IMG/VR virus record: IMGVR_UViG_3300049596_000453
Coordinates: 1 to 21,831 of that record
Source of the DNA: a virus
Length of the DNA stretch: 21,831 nucleotides
Direction: 5' to 3' (one strand)
Below, one piece after another: positions 1 to 7,646 of this stretch. The position numbers and the translations under genes are program-made. The notes beneath the pieces are model-generated. The model worked only from the letters and a program-made list of their open reading frames with translations, searched no databases and had not been told where the DNA came from. Within the stretch, counting starts at the first letter, position 1; every line of letters begins with the position of its first letter.

Positions 1-115
1 ACGGACCGCCAGCTTCGTCTTCGATACTAACAAAAGTATTGCCTTCACCGAACACTGGATTTTCTTCTTCACGATGAACTGCTACTTTAAGAATTGTAGT
101 TACGTATTTTGTCAT
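1..115 (-). CDS. Unknown phage protein, N-terminal 38 residues only
   Basis: The first 38 codons of a minus-strand gene that runs off the left edge. The peptide starts MTKYVTTILKVAVHREEE and contains NPVFGEGNTFVSIEDEAGGP. Its ATG (115..113) overlaps the TGA of the upstream epimerase gene in an ATGA junction, so it looks translationally coupled and part of the same operon. I see no domain I can name. The alternating hydrophobic pattern at the start suggests a beta strand. Function unknown; the reading as a real gene rests on the tight junction and uninterrupted frame. Confidence 0.7.
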   Translation of the reverse strand, partial: MTKYVTTILKVAVHREEENPVFGEGNTFVSIEDEAGGP

Positions 116-984
116 TTCGAAATCTCCAATTTATATTGATCTAAACACATGTCTTCAATAGTTTTAGTAAGTGTAGCATAGTCACTGAGTCTATCAACAA
201 CAGAAGCTACAGCATCTCCTTGACGACGGCCACAAATAATACGATTAAGTTTTTTACCTGTAACTTTCTCCATAGTGTCCAAAACCTCTAGAACACTAAA
301 TCCTGTATTACTACCAAGGCATTCGTACGGAGTATTCATAGGACCATTCTCAACAGCCTTTACAATTGCAGAAGCAAGATCCACAACGTGGATATAATCG
401 CGAATGCAAGTACCATCACGAGTATCATAATCATTGCCGTATATATTAATGTTGGCAAATTTACCAGCGCTAGCCATAGCAGCAACACGAATAAGATGAG
501 AGGGAGCGCCAAGTTGCCTATTAACGCCGTCAGTACCAGATACGTTAAAAAAGCGAAAAATAGTGTGGCCACTTGATTTCTCCTTAATAATATCTTCTGC
601 TGCTACTTTGCTTTTAGCATATGGTGAAGCCATTTCCCATGCGCTTGATGTACTAGCAAAGATAAAATTATCAGTATCAACTCTGTTGAACATGTTTGCA
701 GTGCCCATAGCATTTACACGATAGTATTCTGTTGGCTCTTTTAAAGAGTCTGGTACAACACTACGACCAGCTAAATGAACAACCGCGTCATACATATAAT
801 ACGGGCCATGTGTTTGTGTAACATCTGCTTCGCTAAAGTTGCTTACATACTTCAATACGTTGTTATGTTGGCCGTGAATGTTTGTATCCCAACCGTCTAC
901 ATCATGACCGTGTTCTGCAAGAAGCTTACAAACATGACTACCAATATAGCCAGTTGCACCAGTTACTAGTACATGCATTCTCAT
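112..984 (-). CDS. NAD-dependent epimerase/dehydratase, GalE-like, short form
   Basis: Extended short-chain dehydrogenase, 290 aa from the chosen start. The Rossmann nucleotide-binding motif TGATGYIG is at residues 8-15, the LAG strand motif at 71-73, and the catalytic Tyr-x-x-x-Lys pair is Y122/K126 (SPYAKSK) after an STSS segment at 111-114. FFNVSG at 145-150 and a downstream YIHVVDLA match the substrate-side motifs of UDP-glucose/galactose 4-epimerases. GalE is usually about 330-340 aa, so this is shorter; the N-terminal half is complete and the shortening lies in the loops and C-terminal substrate domain. It probably acts on a nucleotide sugar, perhaps for glycosylating virion or DNA or altering host surface sugars, but the substrate cannot be told. 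The start at 984 was chosen because its ATG overlaps the preceding TGA (ATGA); an in-frame ATG at 999 would add five residues. Confidence 0.88.
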   Translation of the reverse strand: MRMHVLVTGATGYIGSHVCKLLAEHGHDVDGWDTNIHGQHNNVLKYVSNFSEADVTQTHGPYYMYDAVVHLAGRSVVPDSLKEPTEYYRVNAMGTANMFNRVDTDNFIFASTSSAWEMASPYAKSKVAAEDIIKEKSSGHTIFRFFNVSGTDGVNRQLGAPSHLIRVAAMASAGKFANINIYGNDYDTRDGTCIRDYIHVVDLASAIVKAVENGPMNTPYECLGSNTGFSVLEVLDTMEKVTGKKLNRIICGRRQGDAVASVVDRLSDYATLTKTIEDMCLDQYKLEISK

Positions 985-1130
985 TTGAGATTCATCCACA
1001 AACCAACTTGCGCAAACGCGTAACCAGTCCAGATCATACCGTTAGAAACTTCACCTTTTGACCATTGCAATATTCCAACGATCAGATATCCAATGCCGGT
1101 TGCTCCGACAATCAAATGTTCAATGCTCAT
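981..1130 (-). CDS. Small membrane protein, 49 aa
   Basis: A short gene between tRNA-Leu and the epimerase. The product starts MSIEHLIVGATGIGYLIVGI and ends VGLWMNLK. One clear hydrophobic segment (about residues 5-21) and a second weaker one (about 34-45) suggest one or two membrane passes with a short polar loop LQWSKGEVSNG. The ATG at 1130 has AAAGG five bases upstream; a longer in-frame reading from ATG 1148 adds KK-rich residues but has no ribosome site. Its stop overlaps the epimerase ATG by four bases, which supports it being a translated, coupled gene. Function unknown. Confidence 0.6.
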   Translation of the reverse strand: MSIEHLIVGATGIGYLIVGILQWSKGEVSNGMIWTGYAFAQVGLWMNLK

Positions 1131-1155
1131 ATAAGCCTTTTTCATCATATAATTT

Positions 1156-1242
1156 TGGTACGAGAGACGGGACTCGAACCCGTATGCCCATTACAGACGG
1201 GAGATTTTAAGTCTCCTGAGTATACCATTTCTCCACTCTCGC
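1156..1242 (-). tRNA. tRNA-Leu(UAA) with encoded CCA
   Basis: Read on the minus strand from 1242: acceptor GCGAGAG pairs with CTCTCGT (one G-U), and the anticodon stem GGAGA/TCTCC encloses loop CTTAAAA, giving anticodon UAA. A long variable arm follows, as expected for a class II leucine tRNA, then T-arm ACGGG-TTCGAGT-CCCGT. The discriminator A is followed by genomic CCA (1158..1156). It decodes UUA, a codon favoured in AT-rich phage DNA. It sits inside a protein-coding operon, so it is probably cut from a longer transcript. Confidence 0.95.
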
Positions 1243-1252
1243 GTTATCCTAT

Positions 1253-1366
1253 TTAATAAGTGTCAATTAAATGCTGCATAAGTTTTTCTGGCAGCATGGA
1301 AATGTGATACCACACTGTCCAGAATACCAGGTTATACAAAATCATTTCTGCTGTTTCAAGTTCCAC
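1253..1366 (-). CDS. Small ORF, 37 aa, unknown
   Basis: GTG start at 1366 with AGGAAAA six or so bases upstream, stop TAA just before the tRNA. The peptide reads MELETAEMILYNLVFWTVWY then HISMLPEKLMQHLIDTY. Its middle (MILYNLVFWTVWYHI) is strongly hydrophobic and aromatic and could lie in or on a membrane. It is the first open frame after the promoter at 1391-1419. The evidence is the ribosome site, the promoter and the filling of a gap; no family recognised. Confidence 0.45.
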   Translation of the reverse strand: MELETAEMILYNLVFWTVWYHISMLPEKLMQHLIDTY

Positions 1367-1390
1367 TTTGTTTTCCTGCCTTAAGTATTA

Positions 1391-1419
1391 ATTTTACACT
1401 ACGTTGTAGAGGTTGTCAA
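1391..1419 (-). promoter_or_regulatory. Sigma70-type promoter for the tRNA-epimerase operon
   Basis: On the minus strand: -35 TTGACA (1419..1414), 17-nt spacer, -10 TAAAAT (1396..1391). It overlaps the last codons of the 110-aa gene and points toward the small ORF, tRNA-Leu, the membrane protein and the epimerase. Confidence 0.65.
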
Positions 1420-1726
1420 CATATTTTTTCACAATTTTTTCACTAGTCTCAGTTACAAAATCATGGCTCATAAACTTTTTGATTTGAATCATTTCTTTCG
1501 CTAGCGTAGTGTATATATCTGTAACGCTTCTATTTTGTTTAGCAATAGTTATAAGATATTTATATTCGCAATTTATTTCATGACAAAGTCCAAGAGCATT
1601 ATCTTTTAATGGTTCATCTCGCCCTTTTACAGTAATAATATCTGGGTAAGTATTTAACTCTACACAACAAAATCTAATAAAGTTTTCTGTTAGCGTGACA
1701 TCAAGATCAGTAACATTAATTTTCAT
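1394..1726 (-). CDS. Unknown 110-aa protein with degenerate metallopeptidase-like helix
   Basis: Starts MKINVTDLDVTLTENFIRFC. Coupled to topoisomerase gp52: its ATG shares one base with the gp52 stop (TAATG), with AAGGAA upstream. The segment TTLAKEMIQIKKFM (about residues 74-87) occupies the place where small phage proteins of the SprT/zincin kind carry an HExxH zinc site (HEMIHVKQ-like), but both histidines are replaced (KEMIQ). That relation is from memory of such families and is not proven here. If right, this copy cannot bind zinc in the usual way and would be a binding or structural protein. Otherwise unknown. A promoter for the next operon overlaps its 3' end. Confidence 0.7.
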   Translation of the reverse strand: MKINVTDLDVTLTENFIRFCCVELNTYPDIITVKGRDEPLKDNALGLCHEINCEYKYLITIAKQNRSVTDIYTTLAKEMIQIKKFMSHDFVTETSEKIVKKYVDNLYNVV

Positions 1727-3072
1727 TAAATTCCTTCCAGATCTGTTAGGAACTGATTTTTTGGAGTTTCTTTGAGCCAGAATTTAAGATCTTTTTCAGC
1801 TTCTTTAATTTCTTTTTCTAGAGACTTTACCATTTCATCTGTAAGACTCATGATGTTAATACGCAATAGTTTTTCTGCATCGTCATTCACTAATGGAATC
1901 AAAGCATCAACCATCTGGTCAATAACATCTTTCTTCTTTTTGTTCTTAAAAACAATCTTGTCATCAAGCACAGCTTGAATAAAGTTCATTTTAACATTCA
2001 ACCATCGAGCTAACTCTTTAGCTTCTTGTTTACGTAGTTCAATACGCTTGCCTAGGATACCAATGCGGTATTCAACAAAATCTTTAATTAGTTCGCGTTC
2101 ATCTTTGTATTCGCGAAGCTTACCTTTAAAGTCGATTACAGTAAGGTTTTCACTCATTGGTTTACTGAGCTTAAACTTACTAATAATTTTGTCGTCATCC
2201 CAGCCAGAAGAAGTATTTTGCTTAAGCTTTATTTCAAAAGAGAAACCAGTTTTATCGCAAAGATCGTCGTAGGATACAATATCACCATCTTCTTCCAGTT
2301 TGTCTAGAGTCTTAACATAAGATTCGCGATCAAGGCCGTAAGGTACTTCTGTAATACGCAAAACTGTTTTGCTTACTTTTTCGAACTTACCATATACGAT
2401 ATGACGCTCTTCAGCTGCATCGTATTCTACCGTGCCGTTGAATTCAGGAAACGAAACCGGTAAACGCCTTGCAATTTTTCCAGTGGATAGATACTCACTA
2501 ACAGCTTTACAAAGTGATTTCTGGCTTCGTGGAAGAATGTTTGTAGCAAAGCCGGTAGCAATACCTTTAGTTCCGTTTGCAAGCACTAGCGGAATTACTG
2601 GTACATAGAAAGCTGGTGGTTCGTGTTCAGGATCTTCATGCGCAGGAGCAAGATCAACGTCACGAATATACTTATCAAAGTTTTCGTGTAGTCGAGTGTA
2701 CACATAACGTGCAGCACCTGCTTCTTGAACTAGACGAGTACCAAATGAACCTCGGCCTTCTACAAGACAAATGTTATTATTCCACGTAGCTGCCATAAGT
2801 TGGCCTGCACCAGCAGCTGAACCTTCACCGTGATTGTATCCATAATCTGAAATAATACCAGCAACTGCAGAAACTTTTTTAAAGTCTCGCTTGGAGTTGA
2901 GGATAGAAGAATACAGATAGAATCGTTGAACTGGCTTTAAGCCATCAATCATGTTTGGAATCGCACGAGATTCCACAGTGTACATAGCAAATGACAGCCA
3001 TTCGTTAGCCGCAACTTTCGAAATTGGATAGTCATTTGAGTTTTTGTCAACTGCAAATTTTTCTAGGGTCAT
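1726..3072 (-). CDS. 52: DNA topoisomerase II medium subunit (gp52-like)
   Basis: 448 aa, near the 442 aa of T4 gp52. This is the DNA breakage-reunion (GyrA/ParC-type) subunit that with gp39/60 forms the phage type II topoisomerase, relaxing DNA and helping start replication forks. Early residues AIPNMIDGLKPVQRF (37-51) match the conserved DGLKPVQRR region of the family; YNHGEGSAAGAGQLMA (79-94) and EGRGSFGTR (105-113) follow. GAARYVYTRL (119-128) holds the likely catalytic tyrosine Y123 after R122. The second half is a long charged coiled-coil-like region (EKEIKEAEKDLKFWLKE near the end). Start ATG 3072 has GAGGAAA upstream and its own consensus promoter. It follows the large subunit by about 60 bases. 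Confidence 0.96.
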   Translation of the reverse strand: MTLEKFAVDKNSNDYPISKVAANEWLSFAMYTVESRAIPNMIDGLKPVQRFYLYSSILNSKRDFKKVSAVAGIISDYGYNHGEGSAAGAGQLMAATWNNNICLVEGRGSFGTRLVQEAGAARYVYTRLHENFDKYIRDVDLAPAHEDPEHEPPAFYVPVIPLVLANGTKGIATGFATNILPRSQKSLCKAVSEYLSTGKIARRLPVSFPEFNGTVEYDAAEERHIVYGKFEKVSKTVLRITEVPYGLDRESYVKTLDKLEEDGDIVSYDDLCDKTGFSFEIKLKQNTSSGWDDDKIISKFKLSKPMSENLTVIDFKGKLREYKDERELIKDFVEYRIGILGKRIELRKQEAKELARWLNVKMNFIQAVLDDKIVFKNKKKKDVIDQMVDALIPLVNDDAEKLLRINIMSLTDEMVKSLEKEIKEAEKDLKFWLKETPKNQFLTDLEGI

Positions 3073-3096
3073 TACATTTCCTCACTTAATATATCC

Positions 3097-3125
3097 ATTA
3101 TACACTAGTTTTGCGCAATTGTCAA
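3097..3125 (-). promoter_or_regulatory. Perfect consensus sigma70-type promoter of gene 52
   Basis: Minus strand: TTGACA (3125..3120), 17-nt spacer, TATAAT (3102..3097), about 25 bases upstream of the gp52 start. It gives gp52 its own transcript in addition to read-through from the large subunit. Confidence 0.85.
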
Positions 3126-3134
3126 CATTTATTC

Positions 3135-4967
3135 TTATGAAAACATGTAATCTTTACGAAGTTGTGCACTTTCGCCGAACATCATTTCCATCATTTTTGC
3201 ATCATCAATTGTAACAATATCATATTGTGGTTTGTTGATAATACGGTCGTATTCTGATTCCGTCAATGAACCCAGACCTTTAATGTAACGATGCTTGTAA
3301 CCATTTTCTTTTGATTTAAATTTGCTTGCTTCTTCGTATGTGTAGAACCATTTAACATCATCATTCTTTGATGAAATCATGATAGGTGTACGAGTAATCT
3401 TTACACGCTTTTCAGCAAACAAACGTGGCCAGAATTTAAAGAAGAAAGCAAGAAGCAATGGGCTGATGTGTCCAATACCATCATGGTCAGCGTCGGTTAA
3501 TGTAGCAACACTTGAATATGTCATTTCATCAACACTATCTGGATTGTTAATGTCCAATCCAAGAACAGCAATCAACTCAGACAATTCTTTGTTCTTAAGA
3601 ACTTCAGCAGGTTTCATATCCCATGTGTTCATAATAACACCACGCAATGGCATTGCACCTACTTTATTAGGATCTCGCACTTTAAGCAAGAAGCCCATAG
3701 CTGAGTCACCTTCTACAATCTTAAGAGTAGCATCTGGACTATTAGCCGCGATGTGTTTAGCTACTTTTACTTTACGAAGATTTTTCTGACCAGCCAACGC
3801 AGCACGTTTGTCAGCAGCAATTTTCTTAGCAAGTTGTGCTTCGATAATCGGATCAATAATAGATGCAGTGTTTAGAATTTTCTTTGCAATAGTTGTTGCA
3901 TCTTTAACACCAGCTTCTTCTGAGTGATCGCGAACGTTGCTCATTGGGTTAGTCAAACGTTCTTTTGTTTGCGAATCAAACTTTGGATTAGTAAAGTTTC
4001 TTGCAAACATTACAAATGTAAGACCACCTTTGATAGTTGATTTTGCAACTTCAATCTTGTGCTTACGCTTTACCATCGTTACCAGTTCATCAAGAACTGC
4101 GTTGGTAAGGTAGTCTACATATGTGCCGCCTTGACGAGTATTAACACCATTAATAAATGAGTTAGAACGGAAACCATCTTCAGAAGCTGCATAGAAGAAA
4201 GAAAGATTATCAGTCTTTTCAATGATTGCTTCACCATTTTCACCTGTAAACATCTTAGCGTATTTCTTAAGATCGTTTACTTTAATACGTCTCTTATTAA
4301 AAGAAAAATCAATTTCAGGGAAAGCCATTTGAAGACCAGTTAAACGATCTTCAACCAACTCGATAGTGTCAAGTTCGTCTAAGCCTTTTACTTCGAAAAG
4401 ACTGTAGTCAGGAACAAACGAAACTTCAGTGCCACTCTCATCAGCACAATCTTTAATTGCAACATCAACATCTTCGCCACCATTTTTGCAACGAACTTCA
4501 ACTCGCTTACCATCTCTCCAAGTTCTACCAACGAACTTAGAAGAAAGAAAGTTTGTAGCAGCAGAACCAACGCCGTTAGTACCAATAGTTACTCGGCTGT
4601 CATCAAAACTTGTACCTGCGTTTACTCGTGTCCAAGCAGCAACAGGTTGAAGAATTTTTTCGCCACTTGTTTCGTCAAACACTTCACCTTGTGGAATGCC
4701 ACGACCATTGTCGGTAACTACAACTACACCATTTTTAACAGATACGTCAATCCTGTTTGCAAATTTAAAATTAGTACGAATTGCTTCGTCAATAGAGTTG
4801 TCAAGAATTTCATCGATCATCTTTGACAGAGCAGGAACATACTTTGCAGTTTTCCAATTGCCCATAACAAAGCGCTCGATTTCTTCCTGAGAGCTCGAGC
4901 CCATGTACATGCCGATACGTTCACGAACGTGCTGTCGAGCAGTAAGAATTCTAAAATTTTCAGCCAC
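3135..4967 (-). CDS. 39: DNA topoisomerase II large subunit, gp39 and gp60 parts fused
   Basis: 610 aa ATPase subunit of the phage type II topoisomerase (GyrB-like). GHKL ATP-binding motifs: DEILDNSIDEA (52-62) with N57, DNGRGIP (86-92), GTNGVGSAA (129-137). The transducer domain follows, with the likely QTK-loop lysine at SQTKERLTNP (332-341). The TOPRIM part has EGDSA (419-423) and DADHDG (492-497), which bind the metal used in DNA cleavage. In T4 these parts are split between gp39 (ATPase) and gp60, the latter with a 50-nt translational bypass; here one frame encodes both and no gap is seen. The start is GTG (4967..4965) with GGAG upstream. Two promoters lie upstream in the divergent gap. 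Confidence 0.96.
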   Translation of the reverse strand: MAENFRILTARQHVRERIGMYMGSSSQEEIERFVMGNWKTAKYVPALSKMIDEILDNSIDEAIRTNFKFANRIDVSVKNGVVVVTDNGRGIPQGEVFDETSGEKILQPVAAWTRVNAGTSFDDSRVTIGTNGVGSAATNFLSSKFVGRTWRDGKRVEVRCKNGGEDVDVAIKDCADESGTEVSFVPDYSLFEVKGLDELDTIELVEDRLTGLQMAFPEIDFSFNKRRIKVNDLKKYAKMFTGENGEAIIEKTDNLSFFYAASEDGFRSNSFINGVNTRQGGTYVDYLTNAVLDELVTMVKRKHKIEVAKSTIKGGLTFVMFARNFTNPKFDSQTKERLTNPMSNVRDHSEEAGVKDATTIAKKILNTASIIDPIIEAQLAKKIAADKRAALAGQKNLRKVKVAKHIAANSPDATLKIVEGDSAMGFLLKVRDPNKVGAMPLRGVIMNTWDMKPAEVLKNKELSELIAVLGLDINNPDSVDEMTYSSVATLTDADHDGIGHISPLLLAFFFKFWPRLFAEKRVKITRTPIMISSKNDDVKWFYTYEEASKFKSKENGYKHRYIKGLGSLTESEYDRIINKPQYDIVTIDDAKMMEMMFGESAQLRKDYMFS

Positions 4968-5000
4968 TATTTTACTCCATTGTAGTGCGTTACATATGTA

Positions 5001-5029
5001 ATTATAACATAAAAATCCAGCAATGTCAA
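5001..5029 (-). promoter_or_regulatory. Perfect consensus promoter of the topoisomerase large-subunit gene
   Basis: Minus strand: TTGACA (5029..5024), 17-nt spacer, TATAAT (5006..5001). The -10 box ends 34 bases from the GTG start. Confidence 0.88.
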
Positions 5030-5057
5030 CTGGCTTTTGTAGAATAATTCCACATCA

Positions 5058-5065
5058 GATAAATA
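5058..5065 (+). promoter_or_regulatory. Late-promoter motif before the tail-tube-like gene
   Basis: GATAAATA fits NATAAATA, the relaxed form of the T4 late consensus TATAAATA read by gp55-containing RNA polymerase. It lies about 40 bases before a structural gene that has no sigma70-type promoter on its strand, which is the expected arrangement for a late gene. Confidence 0.6.
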
Positions 5066-5093
5066 TAGTATCACAGTTTTCATCAAATGTCAA
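5065..5093 (-). promoter_or_regulatory. Possible second upstream promoter of the topoisomerase gene
   Basis: Minus strand: TTGACA (5093..5088), 17-nt spacer, weak -10 TACTAT (5070..5065). It stands in tandem upstream of the consensus promoter at 5001-5029 and touches the opposite-strand late motif by one base. The -35 is perfect; the -10 matches at four of six positions. Confidence 0.4.
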
Positions 5094-5105
5094 TAGGAAA
5101 ATCAT

Positions 5106-5594
5106 ATGATTACAAATTATTTGTCACCAGTTTCGTTTAAAATCGTCATAGATAGGCTTCCGAAGGTAGAATTCTTCACACAGAAGATAAACATACCGTC
5201 TTTATCTATGGTTTCTCCATTACAAGCTTCTCCATTACTTAATATATATCAAGTACCAGATCGTATTGAATATGCTGAGCTTGATATTAGTTTTATCGTA
5301 GATGAGAATATGGCTAATTATGAAGAGATTTTAAGATGGTTAGAAGGAATGGGTGCGCCACAATCTTCTAATCAGAGATTAAACTTACAAAATAGTAAAT
5401 ACGGTTTTAAATCTGATATAACAGTTTTAGTTGAAAATAGTTCAAGAAATCCAAATATTGAATTTACATTTACTGAATGTTTTCCAACTACATTAAGTGG
5501 AATTAATCTTGACGTAACTTCTACTGATATAGCATATCCAGAATGTAGTGTAACCTTTAGATATACAAATATGAATTTTAAAAAAATTAGTTGA
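5106..5594 (+). CDS. Tail-tube-like virion structural protein
   Basis: 162 aa, starting MITNYLSPVSFKIVIDRLPK. The layout LxPVxFxxxIDRLPxVxFFxQxxxIPxLS, then a VDExxxNYEEILRWLEGMG block (about 65-83) and a closing beta segment (PECSVTFRYTNMNF), is typical of T4-like gp19-type tail tube proteins and their paralogues in marine myoviruses. By analogy it would be a ring-forming tail component. Paralogues of this fold are common, so it may be the main tube protein or a minor or terminator version. It stands alone as a structural gene next to uvsY, comparable to T4 where baseplate gene 25 adjoins uvsY. ATG 5106 has AGGAAAA eight or so bases upstream. Behind a late-type motif, so expected late. Confidence 0.72.
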   Translation: MITNYLSPVSFKIVIDRLPKVEFFTQKINIPSLSMVSPLQASPLLNIYQVPDRIEYAELDISFIVDENMANYEEILRWLEGMGAPQSSNQRLNLQNSKYGFKSDITVLVENSSRNPNIEFTFTECFPTTLSGINLDVTSTDIAYPECSVTFRYTNMNFKKIS

Positions 5595-5619
5595 CATTTC
5601 TCCGTTCTTATGATACAAT
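5591..5619 (+). promoter_or_regulatory. Sigma70-type promoter of uvsY
   Basis: TTGACA (5591-5596), 17-nt spacer, TACAAT (5614-5619) with a TG extended -10 at 5611-5612. It overlaps the last codon and stop of the structural gene. An inverted repeat TTCTTA/TAAGAA (5605-5610, 5619-5624) brackets the -10. Confidence 0.82.
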
Positions 5620-5655
5620 AAGAATGTAAGGACTTACCACTAACGAAAGTATATT

Positions 5656-6093
5656 ATGAGCACTGATGATATCAGCGAAATCTGGTCGAAAGACGCAAAA
5701 ATTGACGAAGCAAATTTAGTAGCAGAATCTAAAAAGATTCCTGAGCTACACAACAAATATTATACCATGTATTATAAGGAAGCGTTGCGAGTAAAAAAAC
5801 TTCGTTATGATTATAAAGAACTTGAGCTTGCAAAACGCGAATGGCTAGATGGTTCTATGGCTGAAGAGGATCTTAAAGAGCGTGGGTGGAAGACGTCACA
5901 AAGAAAAATCTTGCGTACTGATATAGACAAGTATTTGCAAGCTGATCCTGATATTATTCGCCTAAGTCTTAAGATTGATTATCATACTGCTAATGCAGAT
6001 TTTCTTGAAGACATCATTAAAACAATTCATAGCAGAAACTTCATCATCAAGTCAATGATCGATGTGCTGAAATTCCAACACGGTGAGTACTAA
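5656..6093 (+). CDS. uvsY: Recombination mediator UvsY
   Basis: 145 aa, close to the 137 aa of T4 UvsY. UvsY loads the UvsX recombinase on gp32-coated single-stranded DNA and is needed for recombination-dependent replication. The all-helical, highly charged sequence matches the family: a Lys/Tyr-rich helix (YYKEALRVKKLRYDYKELEL, about 40-59), a DxxKYLxxDxDIIRLSLKIDYH block (about 95-115) equivalent to the T4 VLSADKDVLKVDTSLQY region, and a C-terminal helix IHSRNFIIKSMIDVLKFQ matching T4 IKSRGFAIKHIQDMRAF. Its partners UvsX, gp32, gp59 and UvsW are all encoded in the window. The ribosome site is weak (GAAAG at about 5645). Confidence 0.93.
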   Translation: MSTDDISEIWSKDAKIDEANLVAESKKIPELHNKYYTMYYKEALRVKKLRYDYKELELAKREWLDGSMAEEDLKERGWKTSQRKILRTDIDKYLQADPDIIRLSLKIDYHTANADFLEDIIKTIHSRNFIIKSMIDVLKFQHGEY

Positions 6094-6099
6094 TAAATA
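6092..6099 (+). promoter_or_regulatory. Late-promoter motif before uvsW
   Basis: AATAAATA (NATAAATA form) overlaps the uvsY stop and ends 27 bases before the uvsW start. UvsW is a late protein in T4, so a late motif fits; no TTGACA-type promoter lies in this gap. An AT-rich 8-mer can arise by chance. Confidence 0.5.
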
Positions 6100-6126
6100 G
6101 TACTATACACTAGTTGAGGTTTAATT

Positions 6127-7620
6127 ATGTCTGACGTGATCAATGTAGAACAAAAAAATGCGGTTTATTTGTTAGTAACTGCAGACCCAGGTACACGTCA
6201 AGAAATAGCTGAGTATTTCAGTTTTAAACCTGCTGGATATCAATTTACTCCGGCATATAAGAACAAAATGTGGGATGGTACTATTCGTTTATATCAACCA
6301 CTTAGACCTGTTCTTTATGTCGGACTTTTCCCTCGTCTCAAAAAATTCTGTGAAGACCGTGGTTACATATTAAATGCGCCAGATCATTTAATACACGGTG
6401 AAAAAGTATCAGATGATTATGGCTATGAAATTGCAAAAGAAATTAATTGCAAATTTCAACCAAGAGATTATCAAAATCAATATATTGTAGATGCTATTCG
6501 TGATAATCGTTCATTGTCATTATCGCCTACATCATCTGGTAAATCGTTAATTATCTATTTAATTCAGCAGCATTACTTCAGAAATTTTGATCATAGGACA
6601 CTTATTATTGTTCCTACAATTTCTCTTGTCCATCAAATGGCTGGAGACTTTATTGACTATGGTTGCGATAAAAATCTAATATATAAAATTCAAGGTGGCG
6701 TTGATAAAAAGACAAGCGCGCCAATTGTTATTTCAACATGGCAATCATTGATGAAACTTGACAAAGATTGGTTCAGCCAATTTAAAGTTGTACTTGGAGA
6801 TGAAGCACATTTATTCCAAGCTAAATCACTCCAAAAAATTATGGAAGGTTTAGATGAATGTTATTACAGACATGGATTTACAGGTACACTAAAATCTGAA
6901 GAAAGCAAGACTCATCGTCTTGTTCTCGAAGGCTGCTTTGGTTCTGTGCGCAAACACGTATCTACTAAAGATCTTATGGATTCTGGTACTGTTGCTGATT
7001 TTAATATCAAAGCGATTGTGCTTTCTCACAGTGCTGATGCACGTAAAAACTTTTATTCTGCATTTTCTAAAATTAAAGAAACGAGTAAGAAATATCCAGC
7101 TGAACGCGAGTTCTTAGTAAGTAGCAATAAAAGAAATATTTTTATTAGAAATTTGCTTTGGTCTCTCAAAGGACAAAACAATTTGGTATTGTTTGATCTA
7201 GTTGAAAAGCATGGTAAAATTCTTGAACCTATGCTTCGCAAAGATGATCGTCAACTTCACTTCATCTATGGTAGTACTAAAGGTGAAGAGCGTGAACGCA
7301 TTCGTCATATGATTGAGAATGATCCTATCAAGCAACACGACATCCTTGCTTCGTATGGTGTTTTTTCTACAGGTGTAAACTTGAAAAAGCTTGATAACGT
7401 AATCTTTGCTTCTGGTTCTAAATCTGAAGTCAAGGTGTTGCAGTCTATTGGTCGTGCTTTGAGAAAAGGTAACGATGCTGATAAAGCAACTCTATACGAT
7501 ATCACTGATGACTTAACATATGGAAGCTTTGAGAACTATACATTACAACACTTTCGTAAACGTATCGAAATTTACGGACAAGAAGAGTTCCAGTTCCGCA
7601 TCTACACAATCGAGATCTAA
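6127..7620 (+). CDS. uvsW: ATP-dependent DNA helicase UvsW
   Basis: 497 aa, T4 UvsW is 503 aa. Superfamily 2 helicase that unwinds R-loops and branched DNA, drives fork regression and switches replication from origin- to recombination-dependent mode. An N-terminal substrate domain (about 1-105) precedes the Q-motif-like FQPRDYQ (110-116), Walker A PTSSGKS (134-140), motif Ia IVPTISLVHQ (161-170), motif II DEAH (225-228), motif III FTGT (251-254) and motif VI QSIGRALRKG in the C-terminal RecA fold. Start ATG 6127 has GAGG upstream. The 3' end is faced by a consensus promoter on the opposite strand (7647-7674), which could make antisense RNA. Confidence 0.97.
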   Translation: MSDVINVEQKNAVYLLVTADPGTRQEIAEYFSFKPAGYQFTPAYKNKMWDGTIRLYQPLRPVLYVGLFPRLKKFCEDRGYILNAPDHLIHGEKVSDDYGYEIAKEINCKFQPRDYQNQYIVDAIRDNRSLSLSPTSSGKSLIIYLIQQHYFRNFDHRTLIIVPTISLVHQMAGDFIDYGCDKNLIYKIQGGVDKKTSAPIVISTWQSLMKLDKDWFSQFKVVLGDEAHLFQAKSLQKIMEGLDECYYRHGFTGTLKSEESKTHRLVLEGCFGSVRKHVSTKDLMDSGTVADFNIKAIVLSHSADARKNFYSAFSKIKETSKKYPAEREFLVSSNKRNIFIRNLLWSLKGQNNLVLFDLVEKHGKILEPMLRKDDRQLHFIYGSTKGEERERIRHMIENDPIKQHDILASYGVFSTGVNLKKLDNVIFASGSKSEVKVLQSIGRALRKGNDADKATLYDITDDLTYGSFENYTLQHFRKRIEIYGQEEFQFRIYTIEI

Positions 7621-7646
7621 TAGTATATTGCTGAAGCCATAAGGCT

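Noticed and set aside
3379-3789. 136-codon plus-strand frame inside the topoisomerase large subunit
   Set aside because: Shadow of the TOPRIM-coding region; no start context and no promoter on that strand.
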